Below are positions 17,901 through 26,480 of a DNA stretch of 64,000 nucleotides, in pieces (positions within the stretch are counted from its first letter, which is position 1; each line of letters begins with the position of its first letter). The stretch is from contig NZ_AGUD01000295.1 of NCBI RefSeq assembly GCF_000240225.1, positions 1-64,000 of the forward strand. The letters run 5' to 3'. Both the position numbers and the translations under genes were made by a program. Origin of the DNA: Patulibacter medicamentivorans. GTDB taxonomy: Bacteria; Actinomycetota; Thermoleophilia; Solirubrobacterales; Solirubrobacteraceae. The notes below the pieces were generated by a model, which was given only the letters and a program-made list of their open reading frames with translations, was not told the DNA's origin and did not search any database.

Positions 17901-19577
17901 GTGAACGCGGATCCGCAGACCGAGGACCAGCGCGCCCGGCGGCCCGCGATCCTGGCCGTCGACGACGAACCGGCGGTGCTGGCGGCGGTCGCGCGCGACC
18001 TGCGCCGCGGCTTCGGCGAGCGGTTCCGGATCCTGCGCGCCTCGTCGGGGGCCGAGGCGCTCGACCTGCTGCGGCAGCTGCGGACCCGGGGCGACGCCGT
18101 CGCGCTGCTGATCGCCGACCAGCGGATGCCCGGGATGTCGGGGACCGAGTACCTGATCGAGGCCCGCAAGCTCGTGCCCGAGGCCAAGCGGGTGCTGCTG
18201 ACCGCCTACGCCGACACCGACGCCGCGATCCAGGCGATCAACGAGGTCGCGCTCGACTACTACCTGCTGAAGCCGTGGGACCCGCCGGAGGAGCAGCTGT
18301 TCCCGGTCGTCGAGGACCTGCTGACGACCTGGGAGGCGGGCGCCGCGCTCGACGCCGGAGGCGTGCGGGTGATCGGCCACCGGTTCTCCAAGGACTCCCA
18401 CGACCTGCGCGACTTCCTGGCCCGGAACCGGGTCCCCGCCCGCTGGCTCGACGTCGAGCGCGAGGGCGAGGCGCGCGAGCTGCTGCAGGTCGCCGGGGTC
18501 AGCCCCGACGGCCTGCCGATGGTGCTGCTGGAGGACGGGTCGATCCTGGAGCGCCCGACGGTCCTGGAGCTGGCCGAGCGACTCGGGGTCAGCGGCCAGG
18601 CCGCGCAGGACCACTACGACCTGGTGATCGTCGGCGGCGGGCCGGCGGGCTTGGCGGCGGCGGTCTACGGCGCCTCCGAGGGGCTGCGGACGGTGATGAT
18701 CGAGCGCGAGGCGCCGGGCGGCCAGGCCGGGCAGTCGAGCCGGATCGAGAACTACCTGGGCTTCCCCGCCGGCCTCTCCGGGTCGGACCTGGCGCGGCGC
18801 GGGACCGACCAGGCGCGGCGGCTCGGCGCCGAGCTGCTGACGGTCCAGGACGCGATCGGGCTGCGGGCCGAGGGCGCCGGGCGGATCGTCGAGCTGAGCG
18901 GCGGAGGGACGCTGAGCGCGAACTGCGTGCTGGTCGCCTCCGGGGTCTCGTACCGCCAGCTCGACGCGCCCGGGTTCGCCGATCTGACCGGGGCCGGGAT
19001 CTACTACGGCGCGGCGATGACCGAGGCCCGCGCGTGCGCGGACCAGCAGGTCGTCGTGATCGGCGGCGCCAACTCGGCCGGCCAGGCCGCGGTCCACTTC
19101 GCCGGCTACGCCGGCAAGGTGACGATGCTGGTGCGGGGCCCGTCGCTGGAGGCGTCGATGTCGCACTACCTGATCGAGCAGATCGCCGGACTGCCGAACG
19201 TCGAGGTCCGGACCGGCACCTCGGCGATCGCCGCCGACGGCGACGAGGGCCGGCTGCGCACGCTGCGCGTTCGCGGGCCCGACGGCGAGTCCGACCTGGC
19301 CGCCGACGCCTGCTTCGTCTTCATCGGCGCCTCGCCCCGGACCGACTGGCTCGACGGCGTCGTCGCCCGCGACGAGCGCGGCTTCATCCTCGCCGGGCCC
19401 GACGCACCCGCCGACCGCTGGCCGCTCCCGCGCGAGCCCTACCTGCTGGAGACCAGCGTCCCCGGCGTCTTCGTGGCCGGCGACGTCCGGGCGCGGTCGA
19501 TCAAGCGGGTCGCGAGCGCGGTCGGCGAGGGGTCGATGGCCGTGTCGCTCGTCCACCAGTACCTGGCCGAGGCGTAG
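17901..19577 (+). CDS. Fused response regulator / thioredoxin-reductase-like flavoprotein
   Basis: Residues 1-135 are a receiver domain with phospho-acceptor D73 (LLIADQRMPGMSG), T101 and K124 (LLKPW). Residues about 145-235 look like a glutaredoxin/thioredoxin-like module without a CxxC. Residues about 240-555 are a thioredoxin-reductase-type FAD/NADPH domain (VIVGGGPAGLAAAVYGAS; VVVIGGANSAGQAAVHFAG; GVFVAGDVR). The redox-active CxxC of genuine thioredoxin reductase is replaced by GIYYGAA, so it probably does not reduce thioredoxin in the classical way. GTG at 17901 begins VNADPQTED. The cNMP-binding kinase gene follows 2 bases later, which suggests the kinase phosphorylates this receiver. 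Confidence 0.88.
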   Translation: MNADPQTEDQRARRPAILAVDDEPAVLAAVARDLRRGFGERFRILRASSGAEALDLLRQLRTRGDAVALLIADQRMPGMSGTEYLIEARKLVPEAKRVLLTAYADTDAAIQAINEVALDYYLLKPWDPPEEQLFPVVEDLLTTWEAGAALDAGGVRVIGHRFSKDSHDLRDFLARNRVPARWLDVEREGEARELLQVAGVSPDGLPMVLLEDGSILERPTVLELAERLGVSGQAAQDHYDLVIVGGGPAGLAAAVYGASEGLRTVMIEREAPGGQAGQSSRIENYLGFPAGLSGSDLARRGTDQARRLGAELLTVQDAIGLRAEGAGRIVELSGGGTLSANCVLVASGVSYRQLDAPGFADLTGAGIYYGAAMTEARACADQQVVVIGGANSAGQAAVHFAGYAGKVTMLVRGPSLEASMSHYLIEQIAGLPNVEVRTGTSAIAADGDEGRLRTLRVRGPDGESDLAADACFVFIGASPRTDWLDGVVARDERGFILAGPDAPADRWPLPREPYLLETSVPGVFVAGDVRARSIKRVASAVGEGSMAVSLVHQYLAEA

Positions 19578-19579
19578 CG

Positions 19580-21043
19580 ATGGGCGACGACTTCTCCGAC
19601 GACGGGGTGCCGGCCACGGTCGAGCAGCTGCGCGCGGTCGACCTCTTCGACGGCCTCGACGACGCCCAGCTCGCGGCGTGGGCGTCGGTCGCCCGCGTCC
19701 AGGAGGTGCCGGCGGGCACCGTGCTCGCCGAGCAGGGACGCCAGCCGGCCGGCGTCCACCTGCTGCTGCGCGGGAGCGTCCAGAACTGGCTGGTCGAGGG
19801 CGAGCGCAGCGAGCCGATCGGCCGCCAGCAGGCGCCGACCTGGATGGGCGCCGTGGCGGTGATCATCGACGGCGCCCACGCCGTCCGGATGCAGGTCGAG
19901 GAGCCGAGCCTGGTGGCGCTGCTGCCGGCCGACGAGTTCCGCCGGATCACCTACGAGCAGCCGCTGGTCCGCGAGCGGGTGATGTCGAAGGTCTCCCCCG
20001 TCGTCCACCGGATCGCCGCCGTCGAGCAGAACCGCGAGCGGCTGGCCGCGCTCGGCACGATGGCCGCCGGGCTCGCCCACGAGCTGAACAACCCGGCCGC
20101 GGCGGCGCGCCGGGCCGCCGCCGACATGGCCGAGGCGATCGAGACCGTCAACGGCGCGCTGATCAGCCTGGTCGCCGCCGGGGTCGAGCGGGCCGAGGCC
20201 GCGCAGCTGATCGAGCTGCAGCAGCAGGCCGTCCAGCGCTCCGCGTCCTGCAGCGCGCTCGACGCCCTCGACGCGGCCGACGCCGAGGACGAGCTGCGCG
20301 ACGCGCTCGAGGACGCCGGCGTCGGCGAGGCCTGGCGGATCGTCGAGCCGCTCGCCCGCGCCCGCGTCGACGCCGCCTGGCTGGAGCGCGTCCGCGGGCT
20401 GGCCGGCGAGGCGACCGACGCCGTCGTCCGCTGGGTCGCGGCGACCCTCTCCGCCCAGGGCCTCGCGCGCGAGCTGCAGGAGTCGACCGCGCGGATGTCG
20501 GAGCTGGTCGGGGCGGTCAAGTCCTACGCCTACGTCGACCGCGGCGAGGTCGTGCAGGTCGACGTCCACGAGGGGCTGGAGACGACGCTGACGGTCCTCG
20601 GCCACAAGCTCAAGCAGACCGCGATCGAGGTCGTGCGCGACTACGACCGGACCCTGCCGCCGCTGATGGTCCGCGGGCCCGAGCTGAACCAGGTCTGGAC
20701 GAACCTGCTCGACAACGCGATCCAGGCGCTCGGCGAGCGCGGCACGATCACCCTCGCCACCCGCCGAGACGGGCCCTGCGCCCTGATCGAGATCAGCGAC
20801 GACGGCCCCGGGATGCCGCCCGAGGTCCGCGATCGCGTCTTCGAGTCGTTCTTCACCACCAAGGACGTCGGCCAGGGCACCGGCCTGGGCCTGACGACCG
20901 CCCGCAGCATCGTCGTCGACCGCCACCACGGATCGATGACCGTCGACTCCGAGCCGGGCCGGACCACCTTCCACGTCTGGATCCCGTTCGAGTCGGCGGC
21001 CGACGACGAGACCCTGATCCCCGTCGAGCCGAACGCCGCCTGA
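19580..21043 (+). CDS. Cyclic-nucleotide-binding-domain sensor histidine kinase
   Basis: Residues 10-140 are a cNMP-binding-fold domain (GTVLAEQGRQPAGVHLLLRGSV). A HisKA helix follows with the phospho-histidine at about H167 (TMAAGLAHELNNPAAAARR), then an alanine/glutamate-rich helical insert. The ATPase domain comes last, with N box NQVWTNLLDNAIQAL, G1 box DDGPGMPP, F box ESFFTTKD and G2 box GTGLGL. It is cytoplasmic, with no membrane helix. Its start is 2 bases after the fused response regulator/flavoprotein stop, so the pair is an obvious two-component system. The ligand of the sensor domain cannot be predicted. Confidence 0.9.
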   Translation: MGDDFSDDGVPATVEQLRAVDLFDGLDDAQLAAWASVARVQEVPAGTVLAEQGRQPAGVHLLLRGSVQNWLVEGERSEPIGRQQAPTWMGAVAVIIDGAHAVRMQVEEPSLVALLPADEFRRITYEQPLVRERVMSKVSPVVHRIAAVEQNRERLAALGTMAAGLAHELNNPAAAARRAAADMAEAIETVNGALISLVAAGVERAEAAQLIELQQQAVQRSASCSALDALDAADAEDELRDALEDAGVGEAWRIVEPLARARVDAAWLERVRGLAGEATDAVVRWVAATLSAQGLARELQESTARMSELVGAVKSYAYVDRGEVVQVDVHEGLETTLTVLGHKLKQTAIEVVRDYDRTLPPLMVRGPELNQVWTNLLDNAIQALGERGTITLATRRDGPCALIEISDDGPGMPPEVRDRVFESFFTTKDVGQGTGLGLTTARSIVVDRHHGSMTVDSEPGRTTFHVWIPFESAADDETLIPVEPNAA

Positions 21044-21064
21044 CGGCCAGGAGCCGAGACCGCC

Positions 21065-21379
21065 ATGCCCGCCTGCACCCACCTGGACCACGTCCTCGTC
21101 ACCGAGCTGCCCGAGTCGGTCGACGGCTGCGAGGACTGCCTCGCGGTCGGCGGCCAGTGGCTGCACCTCCGGATCTGCCTGGAGTGCGGCCACGTCGGCT
21201 GCTGCGACGACTCGCCGGCCCGGCACGCCACCGCCCACGCGACCGCGACCGGCCACCCGCTGATCCGCTCGATCGAGCCGGGCGAGCGGTGGTCGTGGTG
21301 CTTCGTCGACGAGGTCGCGCTGCGGATCGACGCGATCCACGGCGAGCCCCGGATCCCGCCGTCCCCGATGCTCGGCTGA
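21065..21379 (+). CDS. UBP-type zinc finger protein
   Basis: A 104-residue protein with the spacing of a zf-UBP domain. Candidate metal ligands are C4, H6, C22, C25, C38, C41, C46, H54, H58 and H64 (CTHLDH; GCEDCLAVGG; RICLECGHVGCCDDSPARHATAHATATGH). In eukaryotes this fold binds ubiquitin C-termini. Bacterial versions lack that partner and are usually found beside redox genes, as here. It follows the kinase by 21 bases and precedes the sulfite-oxidase-like gene by 13. Its exact role, perhaps metal or redox sensing, is inference. Confidence 0.88.
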   Translation: MPACTHLDHVLVTELPESVDGCEDCLAVGGQWLHLRICLECGHVGCCDDSPARHATAHATATGHPLIRSIEPGERWSWCFVDEVALRIDAIHGEPRIPPSPMLG

Positions 21380-21392
21380 GGAGCCGCTCCCG

Positions 21393-21995
21393 ATGCCCCC
21401 GATCTCGCGCGGGTTCCGTGGCCGCCGTCCGCCCGTCGACCCGACCCGGGTCCCGCCCGGCCAGTACGTCGAGCGGGACTTCCCGGTGCTGTCCGCCGGT
21501 CCGACGCCGCGCGTCGACCTGGACCGCTGGCAGCTGTCGATCGACGGCGCGATCGACCGCGCCGCCAGCTGGAGCTGGGAGCAGTTCCGGGCGCTCCCCC
21601 AGGAGACCTTCACCGTCGACATCCACTGCGTGACGAAGTGGACGAAGCTCGACACCACCTGGACCGGCGTCGCGGTCGACACCCTGCTCGCCGGCCTGAG
21701 CCCGGGCGGGGCGTTCGTCAGCGTCTGGTGCGACGGCGGCTACACGACGAACCTGCCGCTGGCCGACCTGACCGACGGCAGGGCCTGGGTCGTGCACGAG
21801 TACGACGGCGCCCCGCTGCCGCCCGAGCACGGCGGGCCGGCGCGGCTGCTGGTCCCGCACCTGTACTTCTGGAAGAGCGCCAAGTGGGTTCGCGGGCTGA
21901 CGATCACCGTCGCCGACGAGCCCGGGTTCTGGGAGCGCGGCGGCTACCACCGGCGCGGCGACCCGTGGCGCGAAGAGCGCTACTGGAGCGACTGA
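21393..21995 (+). CDS. Sulfite-oxidase-like molybdopterin oxidoreductase
   Basis: The 200-residue product matches the short, cytoplasmic sulfite-oxidase-like family. It has an opening GQYVERDFPVLSAGPTPRVD, the molybdenum-ligand cysteine C79 in VDIHCVTKWTKLDTTWTGV, and the C-terminal LYFWKSAKWVRGL followed by ERGGYHRRGDPW. It lacks a Tat signal, a heme domain and a dimerisation domain. It sits 2 bases before the ferredoxin-reductase gene, and the two probably form an electron-transfer pair. The natural substrate is not known. A sulfur or nitrogen oxoanion reductase role is inferred from relatives. Confidence 0.88.
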   Translation: MPPISRGFRGRRPPVDPTRVPPGQYVERDFPVLSAGPTPRVDLDRWQLSIDGAIDRAASWSWEQFRALPQETFTVDIHCVTKWTKLDTTWTGVAVDTLLAGLSPGGAFVSVWCDGGYTTNLPLADLTDGRAWVVHEYDGAPLPPEHGGPARLLVPHLYFWKSAKWVRGLTITVADEPGFWERGGYHRRGDPWREERYWSD

Positions 21996-21997
21996 GG

Positions 21998-22750
21998 GTG
22001 GCCGACGCGCGCGGCCCGGCGACACCGCCGGCGATCGTCTGGCGGACCGCGACCGTCGCGGCGACGCGGGCCGAGAACGACCATGCCCGGACGCTCGAGC
22101 TGGACGTGCCCGGCTGGCCCGGCCACCGCGCCGGCCAGTACCTCGACGTCCGGCTGACGGCCGAGGACGGCTACCAGGCGCAGCGCTCGTTCTCGCTCGC
22201 CTCGGCCCCTGAGTCCGGGCGGGTCGAGATCACCGTCGAGCGGATCGACGACGGCGAGGTCTCCCCCTACCTGGTCGACGAGCTGCGGGTCGGCGACCAG
22301 TTCGAGCTGCGCGGGCCGATCGGCGGACCGTTCACCTGGTCGGTGGCGGACGGCGGTCCGCTGCTGCTGATCGCCGGCGGGTCGGGGCTCGTGCCGCTGA
22401 TGGCGATGCTGCGTCACCGCGCCGCCCGCGGCTCCACGATCGACGCCCGCGCGCTGGTCTCGGTCCGCGGGCCGGGCGACCTGCTCTACCGCGACGAGCT
22501 GACGGCGCTGGCCTCCGACGACCGCCTCGACCTGCGACCGACCTACACGCGGCTGCCGCCGCCGGGCTGGAGCGGGTTCGCCGGCCGGATCGACGCGGCG
22601 ATGGTGGCTGCGATCGGCCCGCCGCCGCAGGAGCGGCCGCTGGTCTTCGTCTGCGGGCCGACCCCGTTCGTCGAGCACGCGGCCGACCTGCTGGTCGACG
22701 GCGGGCACGACCCGGCGCGGATCCGGACCGAGCGGTTCGGCCCGTCGTGA
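21998..22750 (+). CDS. Ferredoxin-NADP reductase-type oxidoreductase
   Basis: A 250-residue FNR-family protein with the FAD-binding RSFSLASAP near residue 63, an NAD(P)-binding LLLIAGGSGLVPLMAML, and the CGPTPFVEHA motif near the C-terminus. No iron-sulfur domain is attached. The GTG at 21998, 2 bases after the previous stop with GAGG overlapping it, gives the coupled start VADARGPATPP. It probably passes electrons from NAD(P)H to the adjacent molybdenum enzyme. Last gene of the 17901-22750 operon. Confidence 0.88.
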   Translation: MADARGPATPPAIVWRTATVAATRAENDHARTLELDVPGWPGHRAGQYLDVRLTAEDGYQAQRSFSLASAPESGRVEITVERIDDGEVSPYLVDELRVGDQFELRGPIGGPFTWSVADGGPLLLIAGGSGLVPLMAMLRHRAARGSTIDARALVSVRGPGDLLYRDELTALASDDRLDLRPTYTRLPPPGWSGFAGRIDAAMVAAIGPPPQERPLVFVCGPTPFVEHAADLLVDGGHDPARIRTERFGPS

Positions 22751-22784
22751 GCGGCCGGCGCGTTGGTCTGCCAGGCTGCCCGGC

Positions 22785-23441
22785 GTGGCTGCGCTGCGCG
22801 TCCTGATCGCCGAGGACCAGGTGCTCCTGCGGTCCGGCATCGCCCGGCTGCTGGAGGACGCCGGGCTGCAGGTCGTGGCCGAGGCCGGCGACGCCGACGA
22901 GCTGCTGCGCAAGGCCCGGGCCCACCGGCCGGACGTGGCGATCGTCGACGTCCAGATGCCGCCCGACCACGGCGACGACGGGCTGCGGGCGGCGGTCAGG
23001 ATCCGGCGCGAGCTGCCCGAGACGGCGGTCCTCGTCCTCTCGCAGTTCCTCGAGGAGCGCTACGCGACCGACCTGATCGGCGACGACGCCCACGGCGTCG
23101 GCTACCTGCTGAAGGACCGGATCATCGACGTCGAGTCGTTCGTCGACGCGGTCCGGCGGGTGGCGGGCGGCGGCTCGGCGCTCGACCCGGACGTGGTCGC
23201 GCGGATGGTCGGCCGGCCGCGGGTCGACGACCCGCTCGACGCGCTGACCCCGCGCGAGCGCGAGGTCCTCGCGCTGATGGCCGAGGGCCACTCCAACCGC
23301 GGGATCGCCGAGGCGCTCGGCGTCGGCGCGGCCGCGATCGAGAAGCACACGACGCGGATCTTCCACAAGCTCGGCCTGACCGCCACCGCCAACGAGCACC
23401 GCCGGGTGATGGCCGTGCTGACGCTGCTGCGCGCGCGCTGA
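22785..23441 (+). CDS. LuxR/NarL-family response regulator
   Basis: Receiver domain with the acidic pair E10/D11 (IAEDQ), phospho-acceptor D55 (VAIVDVQMPP) and K105 (YLLKDR). It is followed by a LuxR helix-turn-helix at residues about 150-215 (LTPREREVLALMAEGHSNRG; EKHTTRIFHKLGL). It begins at a GTG only 7 bases after a CAGGCT -10-like box, suggesting a leaderless mRNA. A matching kinase may be the PAS histidine kinase at 24831-25949, whose HisKA_3-type domain is the usual NarL partner. That pairing is inference. Confidence 0.92.
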   Translation: MAALRVLIAEDQVLLRSGIARLLEDAGLQVVAEAGDADELLRKARAHRPDVAIVDVQMPPDHGDDGLRAAVRIRRELPETAVLVLSQFLEERYATDLIGDDAHGVGYLLKDRIIDVESFVDAVRRVAGGGSALDPDVVARMVGRPRVDDPLDALTPREREVLALMAEGHSNRGIAEALGVGAAAIEKHTTRIFHKLGLTATANEHRRVMAVLTLLRAR

Positions 23442-23564
23442 ACGGCGACGGCCGGGACGCGTCGCGGGGCAGCGTGGCCGTCCTGTCGTTCGGGGTCGAC
23501 CGCCAAAACCCACGGGTCCCGCCCCGACGCCATGCGGCGGGCCCCGTCCTAGGCTGCCGGCCCG

Positions 23565-23612
23565 ATGCCACGGACGACCAACGACGCCCAGCCCCGACGC
23601 GAGGATGCCTGA
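23565..23612 (+). CDS. Possible 15-residue upstream mini-ORF
   Basis: An ATG at 23565 lies 9 bases after a TAGGCT -10-like box (23550-23555) and opens a 15-codon frame (MPRTTNDAQPRREDA). Its stop lies just past the ATG of the metallo-hydrolase gene at 23605, so the two frames overlap. This could be a leaderless leader peptide that couples translation. It may equally be chance in GC-rich DNA. Confidence 0.3.
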   Translation: MPRTTNDAQPRREDA

Positions 23613-24285
23613 GGTGCGCCAGATCGCACCGGACGTGCTCCAGCTGGCCGGCCGGCCGCGGGACGCGATCAACGCCTACCTGGTCGGCGACGTCCTGATC
23701 GACGCGGGCACCCGCCACGCTCGTCGCCGGATCATGCGCCAGATCGCCGGTCGCGCCGTCCGCGCGCACGCGCTGACGCACGCGCATCCCGACCACCAGG
23801 GCTCGAGCCACGCGATCTGCACCGAGCTGCGCCTGCCGTTCCTCGTCGGCGACGGCGACGCCGACGCGGCCGAGACCCCCGGTGGGGTCGCGGCGCTGCA
23901 GGCGCCCGGCCTGGCGAACCACTTGCAGCAGCGCTGGTGGACGGGGCCGCCGCACCCGGTCGACCGGCGGCTGCGCGAGGGTGACGAGGTCGCGGGGTTC
24001 GCCGTGCTGGAGACGCCCGGCCACAGCCCCGGTCACCTCGCGTTCTGGCGGGCCGAGGACCGGGTGCTGCTGCTCGGCGACGTGCTCAACCACGTCCACC
24101 CGCTGACCGGGCGCGTCGGCCTGCACGAGCCGCTGCCGATCCTGACCCCGGACCCGGCCCGCAATCGGAACGCGATTCGCCGGCTCGCCGAGCTTCGCCC
24201 CCGGATCGCGTGCTTCGGCCACGGCCCGGTCCTGCGCGATCCCGACGCCCTGCTGCGGTTCGCCGAGCGGCTCCCGGCGGCCTGA
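23605..24285 (+). CDS. Metallo-beta-lactamase-fold hydrolase (glyoxalase II-like)
   Basis: A 226-residue protein with the metal-binding motif THAHPDHQG, a second histidine in ETPGHSPGHLAFW, the aspartate of LLLGDVLNH and the late FGHGP histidine. This is the full ligand set of the glyoxalase II/lactamase fold. It has no signal peptide. A GAGG site overlaps the start. The substrate is unspecified; the small general hydrolases of this group act on thioesters, lactones and similar compounds. Confidence 0.9.
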   Translation: MPEVRQIAPDVLQLAGRPRDAINAYLVGDVLIDAGTRHARRRIMRQIAGRAVRAHALTHAHPDHQGSSHAICTELRLPFLVGDGDADAAETPGGVAALQAPGLANHLQQRWWTGPPHPVDRRLREGDEVAGFAVLETPGHSPGHLAFWRAEDRVLLLGDVLNHVHPLTGRVGLHEPLPILTPDPARNRNAIRRLAELRPRIACFGHGPVLRDPDALLRFAERLPAA

Positions 24286-24301
24286 CCTCGCCGTCGAGGC
24301 C

Positions 24302-24367
24302 GGACGGCCCCGGATCGCGGTGAGCGACCGCCGCGGATCGGGGCCATCCGTCTCCGGCGCGCCGGAG
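24302..24367. terminator. Hairpins between convergent genes
   Basis: An imperfect hairpin (24302-24349, ends GGACGGCCCC / GGGGCCATCC) is followed by a perfect 16-base palindrome, CTCCGGCGCGCCGGAG (24352-24367). They sit between the metallo-hydrolase (+) and the small membrane protein (-), so a two-way terminator is likely. No T-run follows, which is normal for high-GC actinobacteria. Confidence 0.45.
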
Positions 24368-24383
24368 CGGGGACCGGATCGGC

Positions 24384-24770
24384 TCAGGCGCGGTGGGCGG
24401 CGGGCCAGGTGCCCTCGCGCTCGGCGCGCTCGAGCAGCTCGGGCGAGGCCTGGTCGGGCCAGACGCCGTAGCGGTCGAGGAAGCCGCGGGCGTCGCTCTC
24501 CTCGTCGCGCTCCTCCTCGCCCTTGAGGCCCATCCGGTACAGGCGATCGGAGACGACGACGCCCAGGCCGCCGCCGAGCATCAGCGCCGCGCCCTCGACG
24601 CCGATGATGTCCGGGCGCGTCACCAGCATCAGCGCGCCGATCAGGAAGATCAGGCCCGGCAACCAGAAGCGGACGATCTTCACGGGGGTCAGCACGGCGG
24701 GCTCCTGTCGGTCGGCGAGGACGGTGACGAGCGAGGCGGGCGACGGAGGGACGTCGCTCGTCCGGTCCAT
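24384..24770 (-). CDS. Small two-helix membrane protein
   Basis: A 128-residue protein not matched to a family. Two hydrophobic segments (VRFWLPGLIFLIGALMLV and GVEGAALMLGGGLGVVV, near residues 33-75) suggest a membrane hairpin. A charged C-terminal tail (GEEERDEESDARGFLDRYGV, then WPDQASPELLERAEREG) follows. It lies 60 bases downstream of the PAS kinase on the same strand and may be co-transcribed with the MarR-kinase pair. No function is proposed. Confidence 0.75.
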   Translation of the reverse strand: MDRTSDVPPSPASLVTVLADRQEPAVLTPVKIVRFWLPGLIFLIGALMLVTRPDIIGVEGAALMLGGGLGVVVSDRLYRMGLKGEEERDEESDARGFLDRYGVWPDQASPELLERAEREGTWPAAHRA

Positions 24771-24830
24771 CGATGGTCCCGCGCGCGCAGGGCTCGCGGA
24801 AGGGGGTCGCGCCGGACAGCCGGGGTCGGG

Positions 24831-25949
24831 CTAGCCGGACATCGCGCCGGGCAGCGGCAGCGCGGCCCGCACCACCGTCCCGCCCGCCTCGCCGGGCTCG
24901 ATCGCCAGCGATCCGCCGAGCGCCGCGACCCGGTCGGCCAGGCCCTGGAGCCCGCGGCCGGCGCCCAGGTCGGCGCCGCCGCGCCCGTCGTCGCCGACCT
25001 CGACCAGCAGCCGCCCGTCTCGCTCGCGGACGTCGATCCGCGCCAGCGACGCGCCGGCGTGCTTGGTGACGTTGGCCAGCGCCTCGGCGATCACGAAGTA
25101 GGCGGTCGCCTCGATCGCCGGCGGCCAGCGGACCTCGGGCACGGTCGCGCGCACCGGCAGCGGCATCCGCCCGGTCAGCCCGTCGACGGCGGCCGCCAGC
25201 CCGCGGTTGGTGAGGATCGAGGGGTGGATGCCGGCCGCCAGCTCGCGCAGCTCGGCCAGCGTCGCCCGCAGCTCGTCGAGCGCCCCGGCGAGGTCCTCGC
25301 GCGCCGCCTCGGGTCGTTCGCCGTCGATCGCGGCCAGCGCCTGGCGGACCTGCAGCGCGACGTTCATCAGCCGCTGCTGGGCGCCGTCGTGGAGGTCGCG
25401 GCCGATCCGCCGGCGCTCGGCGTCGGCGGCCTCGACGATCCGGATCCGGGACCGCTCCAGCTCCTCGGCCCGCGCCCGCTCGACGGCGGCGCCCCGCTCG
25501 GCCTGCTCGGCCGCGCGGCGATCGGAGACGTCGCGGAAGACGACCACCGCGCCACGGCCGTCGGCGGTCGCGATCGGCGCCGACGAGTAGGCGACCGGCA
25601 CCATCGTGCCGTCGCGGCGGACGAACCAGTCCTCCCAGATCCGCACCACCTCGCCGGTGATCCGCGGCCGCAGCAGCGGGCACTCGGACTCCGGGAAGGG
25701 GCGGCCGTCGGGTCGCGTGTGGTGGATCGCCGCATGGCTCGGGCGGCCGACCAGCTCGTCCTCGCGGTAGCCGAGCAGCTCGAGCGCGGCCGCGTTGGCG
25801 AACCGGACCGTGCCGGCGTGGTCGACCACGTAGACCGCGTCGGCGACGCTCTCCAGCAGCGCCCCGAGGACCGCCGGCGGATCCGATCCGGGGAGCGCGT
25901 CGGGCGGAAGCGCCGGCGGCTCGCCCCCGGGGTCCGGGCCGCCGTCCAT
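24831..25949 (-). CDS. PAS-domain sensor histidine kinase (NarL/DesK type)
   Basis: 372 residues. A PAS domain spans about 30-150 (VADAVYVVDHAGTVRFANAA; FRDVSDRRAAEQAERGA). The HisKA_3 dimerisation domain has the phospho-histidine in RRRIGRDLHDGAQQRLMNVA. The ATPase domain has EALANVTKHAGA, GDDGRGGADLGAGRGLQGL and a glycine-rich end. It is soluble, with no membrane helix, so it senses a cytoplasmic signal. It begins 6 bases after the MarR gene stop on the same strand. Kinases of this type phosphorylate NarL-type regulators such as that at 22785-23441. Confidence 0.9.
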   Translation of the reverse strand: MDGGPDPGGEPPALPPDALPGSDPPAVLGALLESVADAVYVVDHAGTVRFANAAALELLGYREDELVGRPSHAAIHHTRPDGRPFPESECPLLRPRITGEVVRIWEDWFVRRDGTMVPVAYSSAPIATADGRGAVVVFRDVSDRRAAEQAERGAAVERARAEELERSRIRIVEAADAERRRIGRDLHDGAQQRLMNVALQVRQALAAIDGERPEAAREDLAGALDELRATLAELRELAAGIHPSILTNRGLAAAVDGLTGRMPLPVRATVPEVRWPPAIEATAYFVIAEALANVTKHAGASLARIDVRERDGRLLVEVGDDGRGGADLGAGRGLQGLADRVAALGGSLAIEPGEAGGTVVRAALPLPGAMSG

Positions 25950-25954
25950 CGAGG

Positions 25955-26416
25955 TCAGGCGCCGACCGCGGCGGGCCGGGAGAGCCGCTCGACGGTCTCG
26001 ACCAGCGGCTGCAGCTCCTCCTGCTGGCGGGCGGCGGCCAGCGCCTCCCGCAGTGCCGCGTCGTGGGTCGGGCGGGCGGCATCGAGCAGCGCCTGCCCGG
26101 CCTCGGTCAGCTCGGAGTAGATCCCGCGGCGGTCGGTGGCGCAGAGGTGCCGGGCCAGGTAGCCGCGATCCTCCAGCCGGGCGACCAGCCGGGTCGTGGC
26201 GCTCTGGCTGAGGACGACCGCCCCCGCCAGCTGCTGCATCCGCATGTGGTGCTCGTCCTGGCGCGAGAGCACGTCGAGCACCGTGTACTCGTTGACGCTC
26301 AGGTCGTGGCGGGACTCCAGCTCGCGGGCGAGCCGGTCCTCGATCCGCGCGTGGAGCGCGGCCAGCGTCCGCCAGCCCTGGGCTCGGGCCTCGATCGCGT
26401 CATCGGGCATCGACAT
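25955..26416 (-). CDS. MarR-family transcriptional regulator
   Basis: A 153-residue winged-helix protein: DLSVNEYTVLDVLSRQ, then MRMQQLAGAVVLSQSATTRL for the recognition helix, VARLEDRGYLAR for the wing, and LTEAGQALLDAA. This is the standard MarR layout and length. It is divergent from an MFS exporter gene, and the gap between them carries an inverted repeat (26481-26509). It is therefore the probable ligand-released repressor of the exporter and itself. GAGG about 8 bases upstream supports the start at 26416; MPDD two codons later is possible. Confidence 0.92.
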   Translation of the reverse strand: MSMPDDAIEARAQGWRTLAALHARIEDRLARELESRHDLSVNEYTVLDVLSRQDEHHMRMQQLAGAVVLSQSATTRLVARLEDRGYLARHLCATDRRGIYSELTEAGQALLDAARPTHDAALREALAAARQQEELQPLVETVERLSRPAAVGA

Positions 26417-26480
26417 GGCTCAGACCTCGTCTCGGGAGGCAGCGGTGGTCCTCGCTGCTGGCGCAAGACTACCAGTTGAC

